64,000 bases of DNA from Xaviernesmea rhizosphaerae. GTDB taxonomy: Bacteria; Pseudomonadota; Alphaproteobacteria; Rhizobiales; Rhizobiaceae. Of the stretch, positions 34,111 to 42,340 are shown one piece after another (the first letter of the stretch is position 1; each line of letters begins with the position of its first letter). The DNA lies in the NCBI RefSeq assembly GCF_001938945.1, contig NZ_MKIO01000038.1, forward strand, positions 88,137 through 152,136. Reading direction: 5' to 3'. The position numbers and the translations under genes were made by a program. Below the pieces are notes generated by a model that worked only from the letters and a program-made list of their open reading frames with translations, was not told where the DNA came from and did no database searches.

Positions 34111-35382
34111 TCAGATGATCAGGCTCGAGAGAATATCGTTCTCGGTAATGTCCTGATAGCTCATGCCGGCCTCGTCGAAGGACCGCTTGAGCGTGGCGAA
34201 GTTCTCCGGGCGCTGGGTTTCGATGCCGATCAGGATCGAGCCGAAATTGCGGGCCGACTTCTTCAGATATTCGAAGCGGGCGATATCGTCTTCCGGGCCG
34301 AGCAGGCTGAGGAAGTCCTTCAGCGCGCCCGGGCGCTGGGCCAGACGCAGAATGAAGTATTTCTTCAGGCCCTTCTGGCGCATGGCGCGCTCTTTGACAT
34401 CGGGCAGACGCTCGAAGTCAAAATTGCCGCCGGACACCACGGCCACCACCGTCTTTCCCTGAAGCTGCTCCGGCGGCAGGGCATCGAGCGCCGCGATCGA
34501 CAAGGCGCCCGCCGGCTCCAGCACCACGCCCTCGACATTCAGCATGTCGATGATCGTTACGCAGATGGCATTTTCCGGCAACAACAGCACCTGCCCAGCG
34601 GAGAAATGCCGGAGGCGCTCGAAATTCAGCGCGCCGATCCGCCCGACGGCGGCACCATCGACGAAATTGTCCACCTGGTCGAGCGTGACGAGCGCGCCGG
34701 TTTCAAGGCTGCGCTTCAGGCTGGGCGCCCCTTCGGGCTCGCAGAACAGGAAGGCCTCCGGCGGCAGATCGCCGGCGAAATAGCCGGTCACGCCGGCCGA
34801 AAGCCCGCCGCCGCCGACCGGCATCACCATGAGATCCGGCGTCACCCCTTCGGGCAGTTGCGCGGCGATCTCGGCGGCGATGGTCGCCTGCCCCTCAATG
34901 ATGTCGGCATGGTCGAAGGGCGGCACCATCACCGCGCCGGTTTCCACCGTGAAGGCCTGCGCGGCCTTGTAGCACTGGTCGAAAATATCGCCGAACAGCC
35001 TGATGGTGATGAAGGGCCCGCCGAACATGCGGGTCTTGTCGATCTTCTGCTGCGGCGTCGTCACCGGCATGAACACCGTGCCTTCCACGCCGAAATGGCG
35101 GCAGATGAAGGCAAAGCCCTGGGCGTGATTGCCGGCGGAGGCGCAGACGAAGCGGCGCGCGGCCGCGCCCTCTTCTGCCAGCTGCTTGCGGAAGAAATTG
35201 AACGCGCCCCTGATCTTGTAGGAGCGGACCGGCGAGAGATCCTCCCGCTTGAGATAGACGGTCGCGCCCGTCCGGGCGCTCAGATGCTCGTTGAGCTGCA
35301 GCGGGGTGGGCGCAAACAGGCTGCGCACCGCCTGCTCCGCCGCGTGCACGCCGTCTTTCCCGGTCATGTCGGGCTCGGTCAT
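34111..35382 (-). CDS. ilvA: Threonine ammonia-lyase (threonine deaminase)
   Basis: 423 residues from ATG 35382, ten bases after AGAAGGA. PLP lysine in RSYKIRGAFNF, phosphate-binding SAGNHAQGFAF, glycine loop PVGGGGLSAG, and one C-terminal ACT-like regulatory domain (RPGALKDFLSLLGPEDDIARFEY). It deaminates threonine to 2-oxobutyrate for isoleucine synthesis. One ACT-like domain rather than two fits the shorter IlvA type. Confidence 0.94.
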   Translation of the reverse strand: MTEPDMTGKDGVHAAEQAVRSLFAPTPLQLNEHLSARTGATVYLKREDLSPVRSYKIRGAFNFFRKQLAEEGAAARRFVCASAGNHAQGFAFICRHFGVEGTVFMPVTTPQQKIDKTRMFGGPFITIRLFGDIFDQCYKAAQAFTVETGAVMVPPFDHADIIEGQATIAAEIAAQLPEGVTPDLMVMPVGGGGLSAGVTGYFAGDLPPEAFLFCEPEGAPSLKRSLETGALVTLDQVDNFVDGAAVGRIGALNFERLRHFSAGQVLLLPENAICVTIIDMLNVEGVVLEPAGALSIAALDALPPEQLQGKTVVAVVSGGNFDFERLPDVKERAMRQKGLKKYFILRLAQRPGALKDFLSLLGPEDDIARFEYLKKSARNFGSILIGIETQRPENFATLKRSFDEAGMSYQDITENDILSSLII

Positions 35383-35596
35383 GTCAGGCCATCCTTCTTC
35401 TCTGAGCGGCCGGTTTAGAACCTTTCCCGACACATGAAAAGCCGGCGCTCCGCAAGAGCGCAGGCCGCTTATACCCAGTCTTTGAGCGCGCGCCGGGCAA
35501 AAGCGGGCGAGCCTTGCTTGACAAGGCGCGTGCGAGCCCGAAAACTCATGTGAAAAGAGGCCTTTGGCCCGAAAGAGGATGCGGAGGAGCTCATCG

Positions 35597-36313
35597 ATGG
35601 CAAACGGTTTGCAGGCAGGGGCGCGCCAGTTCCGAAAAGCGGCCCGCTCCCTCCTCTTCGCCGCCAGCCTTGCCGGCATGGTCGGCATGGGAGAAAGCGC
35701 CATGGCCGGCCCGCTGGCCGATGCCGCCGCGCAGGCCGAAGCCCAGGCCGCCGCCGGCGATGCGGCCGGCGCCCGCGTGACGATGGAGACGGCCTTTGGC
35801 GCCTTCTCGGCCGGCCTGCCGATGTCGATTTCCCGCGCCACCTTCGTCCGGGCCGAGCCGAGCGGCTATGCCATGTACGAGCCGCGCGGCGATTCCGCCT
35901 TCAAGCCCGGCGAGAGCCTGATCTCCTATATCGAGCCCGTGGGCCTCTCCTGGGCGCCTGCCCCCGAAGCCGGCAAGCTCGAAACCCGATTCACTGTCGA
36001 TTTCGACATTCTCGACCCCAAGGGAACGGTGCTGGCCGGCCAGAAGGCTTTCGGCGATTTCCGCTTCGTCAGCTACCAGCGCAACCAGGAAATCTATGCG
36101 ACGCTGACGATCGACGTGACAGGCGCGCCGCCCGGCGCCTATGTGCTGCGCTTCCGGTTCAACGATGCCAAGAGTGACAAGACGGCCAGCGTCGAGCAGC
36201 CCTTCACCATCGTCGCGCCGCCGGAAACCCCGCCGGCCGAACCACCGGCGGCGGCCCCGGCAGAGCCGGCTGCCCAGCCACCGGTTCAGGCAAGCCCGCC
36301 TGCAACGCCATGA
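35597..36313 (+). CDS. Secreted hypothetical protein with Pro/Ala-rich tail
   Basis: 238 residues from ATG 35597 (GGAGGAG upstream). Signal peptide about 1-37 ending ESAMA; then a helical AAAQAEAQAAAGDAAGA stretch, a beta-rich core (ISYIEPVGLSW, FTVDFDILDPKGTVLAGQ, YATLTIDVTGAPPGAYVLRF) and a repetitive Pro/Ala tail from about 205. The core looks like an Ig-like periplasmic domain. Function unknown. Confidence 0.8.
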   Translation: MANGLQAGARQFRKAARSLLFAASLAGMVGMGESAMAGPLADAAAQAEAQAAAGDAAGARVTMETAFGAFSAGLPMSISRATFVRAEPSGYAMYEPRGDSAFKPGESLISYIEPVGLSWAPAPEAGKLETRFTVDFDILDPKGTVLAGQKAFGDFRFVSYQRNQEIYATLTIDVTGAPPGAYVLRFRFNDAKSDKTASVEQPFTIVAPPETPPAEPPAAAPAEPAAQPPVQASPPATP

Positions 36314-36427
36314 GAGTCTGAGCCAGAACGCAAAAGGTCATTCCGGTTGAATAGATGATGCCAGATGGCGGCCTGCTTCAGGCTTTCCGCGCTGGATACC
36401 CCGATTTTTCGGATTTTCATATTGATC

Positions 36428-37705
36428 TTATTCGAAGACGAGCGGAATCCAGTCCATCCAATCCGTTAAGCCGTCCAGTGCAAGCAGCGCGACGGCAGTC
36501 TGTGCTGCATATTGAACATAAACCCCCGACTTCGTCTTCACCGCCTTCTGAAGCCAGCTTTTCGCCCTTCGGTGAAGCTGAGCCTGCCTAAGCTGCTGCT
36601 CACGACGCTCGCTCAGCACCTTCTCGCGTTCGACACGCCGCGCCTCGATGCGCGCATTGATCTTGGCCTGCTTCGTAATGGCGCGGCGCTCTTCGTAGGA
36701 AACAACATCGTGCTGCCGCTGGTTTTCCGCACGGTTGTGATCAAGCTCCCATGCGTGATCATAGGCCGCCCTCACCTCATCGGCGCCAATACCCGGCGAA
36801 CAATAATAATGCTCGAACAGCTTCATGTTGAAATCCAAGACGTCGCGGCGCACATGGCGACGATCCTCGCCCCATTGATAATGAAAAATGCGCTTCACGG
36901 CCTCATAGCTGGGAAAATAATAGACGCCATCGGCCTCTCCATGCGCCTGAAGAAATTCATCCAGCGCGCTCCGAAGTGTTGCCTTGGACACGGCATCGGC
37001 GGTGATGCAGGAAATCGGACGGAAGGTCGCGGTCAATGGGATCGGCGAGACGCTGAATAGAATGCGCGCGGCCGGCCTGTAGCGCCGGATGAGTTCGTAA
37101 ATCCGATGAAGATTGTGAAGGGTCTCGGCATGGCTTGCCGTGCGAAAACAATGGCGTTGCGAATCGTAGACATCGGCAGGCACCGCGCGCCAGAAAACTT
37201 CGCCCGTCGGCTTATCGTACCAGAGTTCTGACAGGCCCAAAGTTATGATGAAGAGGTCGGCATTGTCGAAAAGTTCTTTGGTCTCGAGCCGAACCAATTC
37301 GTCATGCGCGAAATCCTCGGCTTTTTTTCCATGCCAGACGTCAGCCTGCGGCGCCACACCCTCCCATGCCCAGGAAAACTGCTGGAGGATTGCATAGGTA
37401 TTGACCATCCCGTCACCGAGTTTGGTAACGTAGGCATCGTTATTGCCACGATTTAGCACATTATAGTTGCGCTCGTGCAAATAGTTGCTGATGTTGGATG
37501 CAAAGCATGAACCAAACGCAACAATCGCCGTTTCCGGGGTCACGAAGCGTTCTCTAGGGATCCAACCCTGCATCACATAGCTCGATATCGCCTGATCACC
37601 CTGGAAGGACGCGTTTGTCGGGTGAAAATTCGTATTCTCGCCCCGATAGAAGCTTCTCGAAGTGCGGCGCACTTCACCATCCTGAGAAAACGCGAACGTC
37701 GCCAT
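36428..37705 (-). CDS. GSCFA domain protein
   Basis: 425 residues from ATG 37705. The signature FGSCFASNI is present, followed by FIITLGLSELWYDK and ISCITADAV, giving the SGNH-hydrolase-like GSCFA pattern; a coiled-coil rich in Arg/Glu/Gln runs from about 345 to 400 (KINARIEARRVEREKVLSER). Family members are linked with surface polysaccharide loci, but none is present here. Base composition and codon use look clearly more AT-rich than neighbours, suggesting acquisition. The ATG is preceded by purine-rich sequence. Confidence 0.85.
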   Translation of the reverse strand: MATFAFSQDGEVRRTSRSFYRGENTNFHPTNASFQGDQAISSYVMQGWIPRERFVTPETAIVAFGSCFASNISNYLHERNYNVLNRGNNDAYVTKLGDGMVNTYAILQQFSWAWEGVAPQADVWHGKKAEDFAHDELVRLETKELFDNADLFIITLGLSELWYDKPTGEVFWRAVPADVYDSQRHCFRTASHAETLHNLHRIYELIRRYRPAARILFSVSPIPLTATFRPISCITADAVSKATLRSALDEFLQAHGEADGVYYFPSYEAVKRIFHYQWGEDRRHVRRDVLDFNMKLFEHYYCSPGIGADEVRAAYDHAWELDHNRAENQRQHDVVSYEERRAITKQAKINARIEARRVEREKVLSERREQQLRQAQLHRRAKSWLQKAVKTKSGVYVQYAAQTAVALLALDGLTDWMDWIPLVFE

Positions 37706-37971
37706 TCTTCGCCCCCGCAAAACAACGCCTAGTGGGCACAATCTAGCGAAAACCATGCGGCTGTCCACTTTTGCAAGCGTCACGTGCGCAAAATTTAAAC
37801 GAACACGCTGCTTTCTCTCAGATCGAGGGTACGACGCGACCCTGGTCGTGATTGCAGGGCTTCGGGCTAAGGTCGAGCATCTGGCGAATGCTCTGACTTC
37901 ACGCGCCTTCTAAAGATGAAATTTCAGGGTCGTCGCCGCGTGCCGCCAAGCAGAGTCGATCGTGGATTGTC

Positions 37972-38739
37972 TTAAGCGTCAGCGCTGCCGGATGACCGCG
38001 CCGCCGTGATCGTGGCCAGCATGGCCAGGATATCGGCCTCGGCCGCATCGAGCGCCTCCTCCGCGCGCGCGCGGATCACGAGTTCCGTCGAAAAGGACTG
38101 GCCGTCGAACTTCGGATAGGAGCCGATGCTGGTCTCGGGGTGGCGCTTCTGCACCTCGCCCAGCGGGCCGCCGATATCGCCCTCGCCAAAGGGGGAGCGC
38201 ACCGAGCGCGAGATGACCTTGGCGCCGGTTTCAAGCTGCGGCAGCACGGCATTGAGCATTGCCTGGAACACCTGCGGCACCCCGGCCATGACATAGACAT
38301 TGCCGATGATAAAACCGGGCGCGGTGGAAACGGCATTGGGAATATGCCGGGCGCCGATCGGCATGCGCGCCATGCGGCGGCGGGCCTCGGTAAATTCCAT
38401 CTCGCGGCGCTTGTACATGTCGCCAAGCAGGGTCATCGCATCGGGATCATGCACGCATTCCACCCCGAACGCGCGCGACACGGCATCGGCGGTGATGTCG
38501 TCATGGGTCGGCCCGATGCCGCCCGAGGTGAAGACATAGGTGTAGGCGCCGCGCAGCGCATTCAGCGCCGCCACGATCGCCGCCTCGTCGTCGGCAACGA
38601 TCCGCACCTCCTTGAGATCGATGCCGGACAAGGTGAGAACCTCAGCGAGATGGCCGATGTTCTTGTCCTTGGTGCGGCCGGACAGAAGCTCGTCGCCAAT
38701 GGCAAGCATGGCGGCAGTGACGATGGCGGAAGCGGTCAT
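37972..38739 (-). CDS. CinA-like molybdopterin-binding domain protein
   Basis: 255 residues: only the N-terminal MoaB/Mog-like domain of CinA is present (MLAIGDELLSGRTKDKN, FTSGGIGPTHDDITADAVSRAFG, PGF near NAVSTAPGFIIGNV, AGVPQVFQAML), without the PncC deamidase half. Stand-alone forms are annotated competence/damage-inducible protein A or a nicotinamide nucleotide pyrophosphatase-like enzyme. ATG at 38739. No cofactor-synthesis genes adjoin. Confidence 0.88.
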   Translation of the reverse strand: MTASAIVTAAMLAIGDELLSGRTKDKNIGHLAEVLTLSGIDLKEVRIVADDEAAIVAALNALRGAYTYVFTSGGIGPTHDDITADAVSRAFGVECVHDPDAMTLLGDMYKRREMEFTEARRRMARMPIGARHIPNAVSTAPGFIIGNVYVMAGVPQVFQAMLNAVLPQLETGAKVISRSVRSPFGEGDIGGPLGEVQKRHPETSIGSYPKFDGQSFSTELVIRARAEEALDAAEADILAMLATITAARSSGSADA

Positions 38740-38914
38740 GGAGCAAGCCTTGAGCAGGATGGAAATTGTTCAGTCGAACGGCGATCATTGTCAATGGATT
38801 GTGAACAGTCTGTTTCCTTAACGGGCATGGTCGCCACGTGGCCAGCCGTTATCTTTGGCGCGGCAAAGCGAGGAAAGGCCGGCGTCGCAGGCCGGTGACA
38901 ACAAGGAGATGACG

Positions 38915-39514
38915 ATGGCAAAGGTCTTGGTACTCTATTATTCGTCTTACGGACATATCGAGGCGATGGCAAAGGCCGTTGCTGAGGGTGTCATCTCGGC
39001 CGGCGCGGAAGTGGACGTCAAGCGCGTTCCCGAGCTGGTGCCAGAAGATGTTGCAAAAGCCAGCCATTTCAAGCTGGATCAGGAAGCGCCGATCGCCACC
39101 CCGGCTGAACTCGCCAATTACGACGCCATCATCTTCGGCTGCGGCACGCGCTACGGCACCATGGCCTCGCAGATGCGCAACTTCATCGACCAGACCGGTG
39201 GCCTCTGGGCATCTGGCGCGCTGGTCGGCAAGGTCGGCTCGGCCTTCACCTCCACCGCCACCCAGCATGGCGGCCAGGAAACCACGATTCTTGGCTTCAT
39301 CCCCACGCTGATGCATCACGGCATGGTCGTGGTCGGCCTGCCCTATTCCTTCCAGGGCCAGATGGGCCTCGAGGAAATCAAGGGCGGCTCGCCCTATGGC
39401 GCCTCCACCATCACCGGCGGCGACGGCGCGCGCATGCCCTCGCAGATCGAACTGGACGCCGCCCGCTTCCAGGGCGCCCATGTCGCCAAGATCGCGGCCA
39501 AGCTCTCGGCCTGA
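38915..39514 (+). CDS. wrbA: NAD(P)H:quinone oxidoreductase, WrbA type
   Basis: 199 residues from ATG 38915, six bases after AAGGAG; an ATG at 38909 abuts that site and is unlikely. Flavodoxin-like fold with FMN contacts YYSSYGHIEAMA, GCGTRYGTMASQMRNF and FTSTATQHGGQE. It is the tetrameric FMN quinone reductase giving two-electron reduction and protecting against redox cycling. Followed by a terminator. Confidence 0.96.
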   Translation: MAKVLVLYYSSYGHIEAMAKAVAEGVISAGAEVDVKRVPELVPEDVAKASHFKLDQEAPIATPAELANYDAIIFGCGTRYGTMASQMRNFIDQTGGLWASGALVGKVGSAFTSTATQHGGQETTILGFIPTLMHHGMVVVGLPYSFQGQMGLEEIKGGSPYGASTITGGDGARMPSQIELDAARFQGAHVAKIAAKLSA

Positions 39515-39559
39515 TCGATCCCTTTCGGGTCTGGTGCCATTCCGGTACCATGCTGCTAC

Positions 39560-39588
39560 GAGGCGGGCGCGATCCCGCCTCTCTTTCA
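39560..39588 (+). terminator. Rho-independent terminator of wrbA
   Basis: GAGGCGGG / CCCGCCTC 8-bp stem, loop CGCGAT, then TCTTTC. Confidence 0.65.
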
Positions 39589-39609
39589 TCCTCCGCTTCA
39601 TGACCTGCC

Positions 39610-39635
39610 GGAACGATCCCGCCATCCTGCGCGTT
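39610..39635 (+). promoter_or_regulatory. EcfG-type promoter (GGAAC-N17-CGTT)
   Basis: Exact match to the general stress consensus, about 80 bp upstream of the DUF2188-like gene. Confidence 0.6.
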
Positions 39636-39714
39636 TTCAATCCGGCATGGGGGCGCATGTTTGGGCATGCACCCGCCGAGATCGCCATTGGCCGATGGTC
39701 GGAGGAGAAGGTTG

Positions 39715-39966
39715 ATGACCCGGATCGTTTATGAAATCGTCGAGCATGATGATGGCTGGGCTTACAAGCTCGGCGATGTCTTCTCCGAATCCTTCCCCTC
39801 TCATGATGCGGCACTGAAAGCCGCACGCCAGGCGGCCTCCGAACAGCAGGTCGGCGGCGAGGATGAGGAAATCAGCTTTCAGGATGCGCGCGGGCGCTGG
39901 CACCAGGAACATGCCGATGGCGGCGACCGGCCGGAAGTGGTCGTTGATGATCGTTCAGGGGCGTGA
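39715..39966 (+). CDS. DUF2188-like small protein
   Basis: 83 residues from ATG 39715 with GGAGGAG upstream. The pattern YEIVEHDDGWAYKLGDVFSESF and HDAALKAARQAASEQQ fits DUF2188, small stress-linked proteins of unknown function. Acidic C-terminus. The upstream EcfG-type promoter supports general stress expression. Confidence 0.75.
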   Translation: MTRIVYEIVEHDDGWAYKLGDVFSESFPSHDAALKAARQAASEQQVGGEDEEISFQDARGRWHQEHADGGDRPEVVVDDRSGA

Positions 39967-40067
39967 TCCGCTTCAAGCTTGATCGCCGGAGGCTTACGTC
40001 GCTCCCGCTTGATCTTCAGCGTGAAAAAGTGGCTTTCGCATCCTGATGACACTGATGACAGCGAGCG

Positions 40068-40349
40068 TCAGCCCTCGCACAGGAGCCCGGCATCGCGGAA
40101 CCATGTCTCGATGCCGGCCTGGACGCTGCGCTTGGCTTCCTCAAGACCGCTGGACGACTGGAAGTCGCTCTGGCCTTCGCCATTGCAATTGGTGATGCGC
40201 CAGCGCCAGCCATCTCCGTCCGACATGGGCAAAACCTGCGCCATCAGATGCGCCCCGAGCATGGCCAAATAGGTGCCGTCTTCCGCGATAGCCCATGTCA
40301 GCGGCACGTGCGTCAGGGCCTGCGCCGCCTCTCCCTCTTCTGAAAGCAT
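40068..40349 (-). CDS. Hypothetical protein
   Basis: 93 residues from ATG 40349; a GTG at 40367 would add six. The text TWAIAEDGTYLAMLGAHLMAQ and GWRWRITNCNGEGQSDFQSSSG has normal amino-acid make-up and no signal peptide or membrane segment. No family recognised. No clear ribosome site. Confidence 0.55.
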   Translation of the reverse strand: MLSEEGEAAQALTHVPLTWAIAEDGTYLAMLGAHLMAQVLPMSDGDGWRWRITNCNGEGQSDFQSSSGLEEAKRSVQAGIETWFRDAGLLCEG

Positions 40350-40689
40350 GGGTTCTACATCTCGCACGTGCCGTGATCGACAAACAACATGGCCGAACTC
40401 GTCTTCTCAAAACAGGCGCACGGCATATGACGGCCAACGCTGCGTTACGCCCGTATCCCGCGTCCGACTGCCCTCATGCACCAGCTGGGCCTCCCGTTCC
40501 TGCCGCACACCCAGCCAGCCGGACGCCGGGCGAGACTGGCGCTTTCGGCGTCTTAGGTAAAGCTGTTCGAGGGAAGAGGGTTAATCAATCTTAACCTGCT
40601 GCTCCCCTGCCCAGCCGGCCATGGTGCACCGCTTTTCCCGCATCGGCTCTTTTCAGCGGCGTCTTGCTCGGCTAAGGCCATAGGCGTCA
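40350..40689. other. Intergenic region before tRNA-Leu
   Basis: 340 bp. Only the expected promoter side of the tRNA; no gene, repeat or hairpin of note. Confidence 0.45.
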
Positions 40690-40774
40690 GCGGACGTGGC
40701 GAAACTGGTAGACGCAAGGGACTTAAAATCCCTCACCTCCGGGTATACGGGTTCGATCCCCGTCGTCCGCACCA
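40690..40774 (+). tRNA. tRNA-Leu (UAA anticodon)
   Basis: 85-nt gene including CCA. Acceptor GCGGACG pairs with CGTCCGC; anticodon stem AGGGA / TCCCT with loop CTTAAAA gives anticodon TAA; a long variable arm and GGTTCGATCC T-loop are present. Reads UUA and UUG. Confidence 0.96.
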
Positions 40775-40996
40775 GTCCCGGCTCCCGGCCCGTCTCCTAG
40801 CCCAGCTGCTGTGATCGTCCCGCCCTTTCCCTGGCAGACAGAGCCGGGAAAACCCTGAACAAGCGACGCCGCCTTGCGCAGGCCTGCTTGAAAAGCCCCT
40901 GCGATTGCCGCAAAACCGGGGCTCCGCGCGACACCCTGTCTCTTGAACGATGGACGGCCTCGCGCCCTTCCTTCGCCGACCTTGAGGATTTGCGCC

Positions 40997-41494
40997 ATGT
41001 CCCTGCCCGAAAAAGCCTTTCCCGTCTCCTGGGACCAGTTTCACCGCGATGCGCGTGCGCTCGCCTGGCGCCTTGCCGGCCTGCAGCGCGATTTCCGCGC
41101 GATCGTCTGCATCACCCGTGGCGGCCTGGTGCCGGCGGCCATCATCTCGCGCGAACTCAACATCCGCCTGATCGAGACCGTCTGCATCGCCTCCTATCAC
41201 GACTACGTCAACCAGGGCGACATGGTGATGCTGAAGGGTATCGCCGAGCCGCTGATGGCCGATGGCGGCGAAGGCGTTCTGGTGGTCGACGATCTGACCG
41301 ACACCGGCAAGACCGCCAAGGAAGTGCGCGCGCTTCTGCCCAAGGCGCATTTCGCCTGTGTCTATGCCAAGCCGCAGGGCGTGCCTGTGATCGACACCTT
41401 CGTTACCGAGGTCAGCCAGGATACCTGGATCTACTTCCCCTGGGATATGGGCTTCACCTATCAGGAGCCGATCGCCAAGGGCCATATGGGCTGA
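40997..41494 (+). CDS. gpt: Xanthine phosphoribosyltransferase
   Basis: 165 residues from ATG 40997 (GAGG upstream). The PRPP motif is VLVVDDLTDTGKTA, with ITRGGLVPAAIISRELNIR at the pyrophosphate loop. It converts xanthine or guanine plus PRPP to the nucleotide, purine salvage. It is followed by an 850-bp gap before nrdJ. Confidence 0.93.
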   Translation: MSLPEKAFPVSWDQFHRDARALAWRLAGLQRDFRAIVCITRGGLVPAAIISRELNIRLIETVCIASYHDYVNQGDMVMLKGIAEPLMADGGEGVLVVDDLTDTGKTAKEVRALLPKAHFACVYAKPQGVPVIDTFVTEVSQDTWIYFPWDMGFTYQEPIAKGHMG

Positions 41495-41747
41495 GGCCTA
41501 TCGCCGGAATCGGACTGAAGAAGAGGGAGCCGGTGTTCGGTCCGATCTGCAGACCATGGACCGAGGCATCGGGCTCAGCATGGCGTCCGGTCCGGCTCTG
41601 GCCGACCGGCGCAGCGGCGGCGCGAGTCGCGACATCAGGCGACCGGCTGCCGGGTGGACGGCCGGCCCACACCACGCCCTGCCGTTGAACGGCACGCGCC
41701 CCTAAACCATCGACCTGTGGACCGCTGGCGCCCCGTCCTACAACATC

Positions 41748-41844
41748 TTGTCCACAAGATTTGAGGGAACAAATGGGCCAAAAGCGGTTCAGCACTCCCA
41801 AGTCCCTGATTTTCTTGAGTCTGCCGTGAGCCGGCTTATCCACA
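41748..41844. promoter_or_regulatory. DnaA-box cluster upstream of nrdJ
   Basis: TTATCCACA (41836-41844) is a perfect DnaA box. TTGTCCACA (41748-41756) differs at one base. Both sit beside CAACATCT. DnaA control of ribonucleotide reductase genes is established in E. coli for nrdAB; here it is an inference. Confidence 0.45.
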
Positions 41845-42088
41845 ACATCTAGATGGGCAGTGGACGGAGACACGCAAGCCCTTGACGCTGCGCCCGCATT
41901 CACAGTTAATCCTTTGCATGCAGGCATGACGCCCGCACGCTTGGAATGACGGGCTCGTGCTTTCTGCCGGCCGGTCGATCCCCACCCCGCTGACGAACCG
42001 GAGAGCCTGCCGTTGGACGGCAGGGGAAACGCTATGACCATGCCCGAACTTTCCCCTCCTCCGGAACCTGCCAGCCCCTTGGCGAGTT

Positions 42089-42132
42089 ACTATATCTAGT
42101 AGCCAAGCGCGCAAAGAACCACTATATAAGAG
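42089..42132 (+). promoter_or_regulatory. Tandem NrdR boxes
   Basis: ACTATATCTAGT (42089-42100) and ACTATATAAGAG (42121-42132) start 32 bp apart, about three helical turns. NrdR, the zinc-ATP-cone repressor of ribonucleotide reductase genes, binds paired boxes of the form aCaCTATATnTnGtG at this spacing. They would overlap the nrdJ promoter. Confidence 0.7.
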
Positions 42133-42300
42133 ACGACACACCGTCTCACGACGATGACGGCCGGCCGCGTGCGCGCGACCGGGAAGACCATTCGCGCGTT
42201 GGAGCATGGTGGATTGGACGGGCCTGCGCGGCCGGCCGTCATCATGCGCTGATCGAAAGATTTTGAGCGGGATTGCCAGACTTTTTGGTCGCGGCCGGCG
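42130..42300 (+). ncRNA. Structured 5' leader of nrdJ, candidate regulatory RNA
   Basis: Hairpin GAGACG-ACACAC-CGTCTC (42130-42147), then a perfect 17-bp inverted repeat: GATGACGGCCGGCCGCG (42153-42169) with CGCGGCCGGCCGTCATC (42227-42243). The 57-nt interior holds CGCGCGA / TCGCGCG. The right-arm sequence CGCGGCCGGC recurs at 42290-42299, followed by GGTTTTT, giving an alternative partner for the left arm. No known class matches by eye; a dispersed palindromic repeat is the alternative explanation. Confidence 0.45.
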
Positions 42301-42340
42301 GTTTTTCCGCAGCGCTCACGGGACACGAGGACTTGAGACA

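Larger units (their letters stand above)
41495..42340. other. Long upstream region of nrdJ
   Basis: 846 bp without a convincing gene, long for this compact chromosome. Contents: two DnaA-like boxes, two copies of a hairpin built on CTGCCGT-N-ACGGCAG (GCCGT-TGA-ACGGC 41681-41693; CCTGCCGT-TGG-ACGGCAGG 42006-42024), paired NrdR boxes, and a structured leader with a 17-bp inverted repeat. A conventional B12 riboswitch was looked for and not found. Confidence 0.6.

Noticed and set aside
41495..42340. Cobalamin riboswitch upstream of the B12-dependent nrdJ
   Set aside because: The conserved B12 box (GCCACTG), the GGGAA...GGTG helix and the closing AGTCAGGAGACCTGCC-type segment were not found in the right order on the plus strand. 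Isolated resemblances (GGGAAAC near 42023, CCTGCC near 42067) do not form the core.
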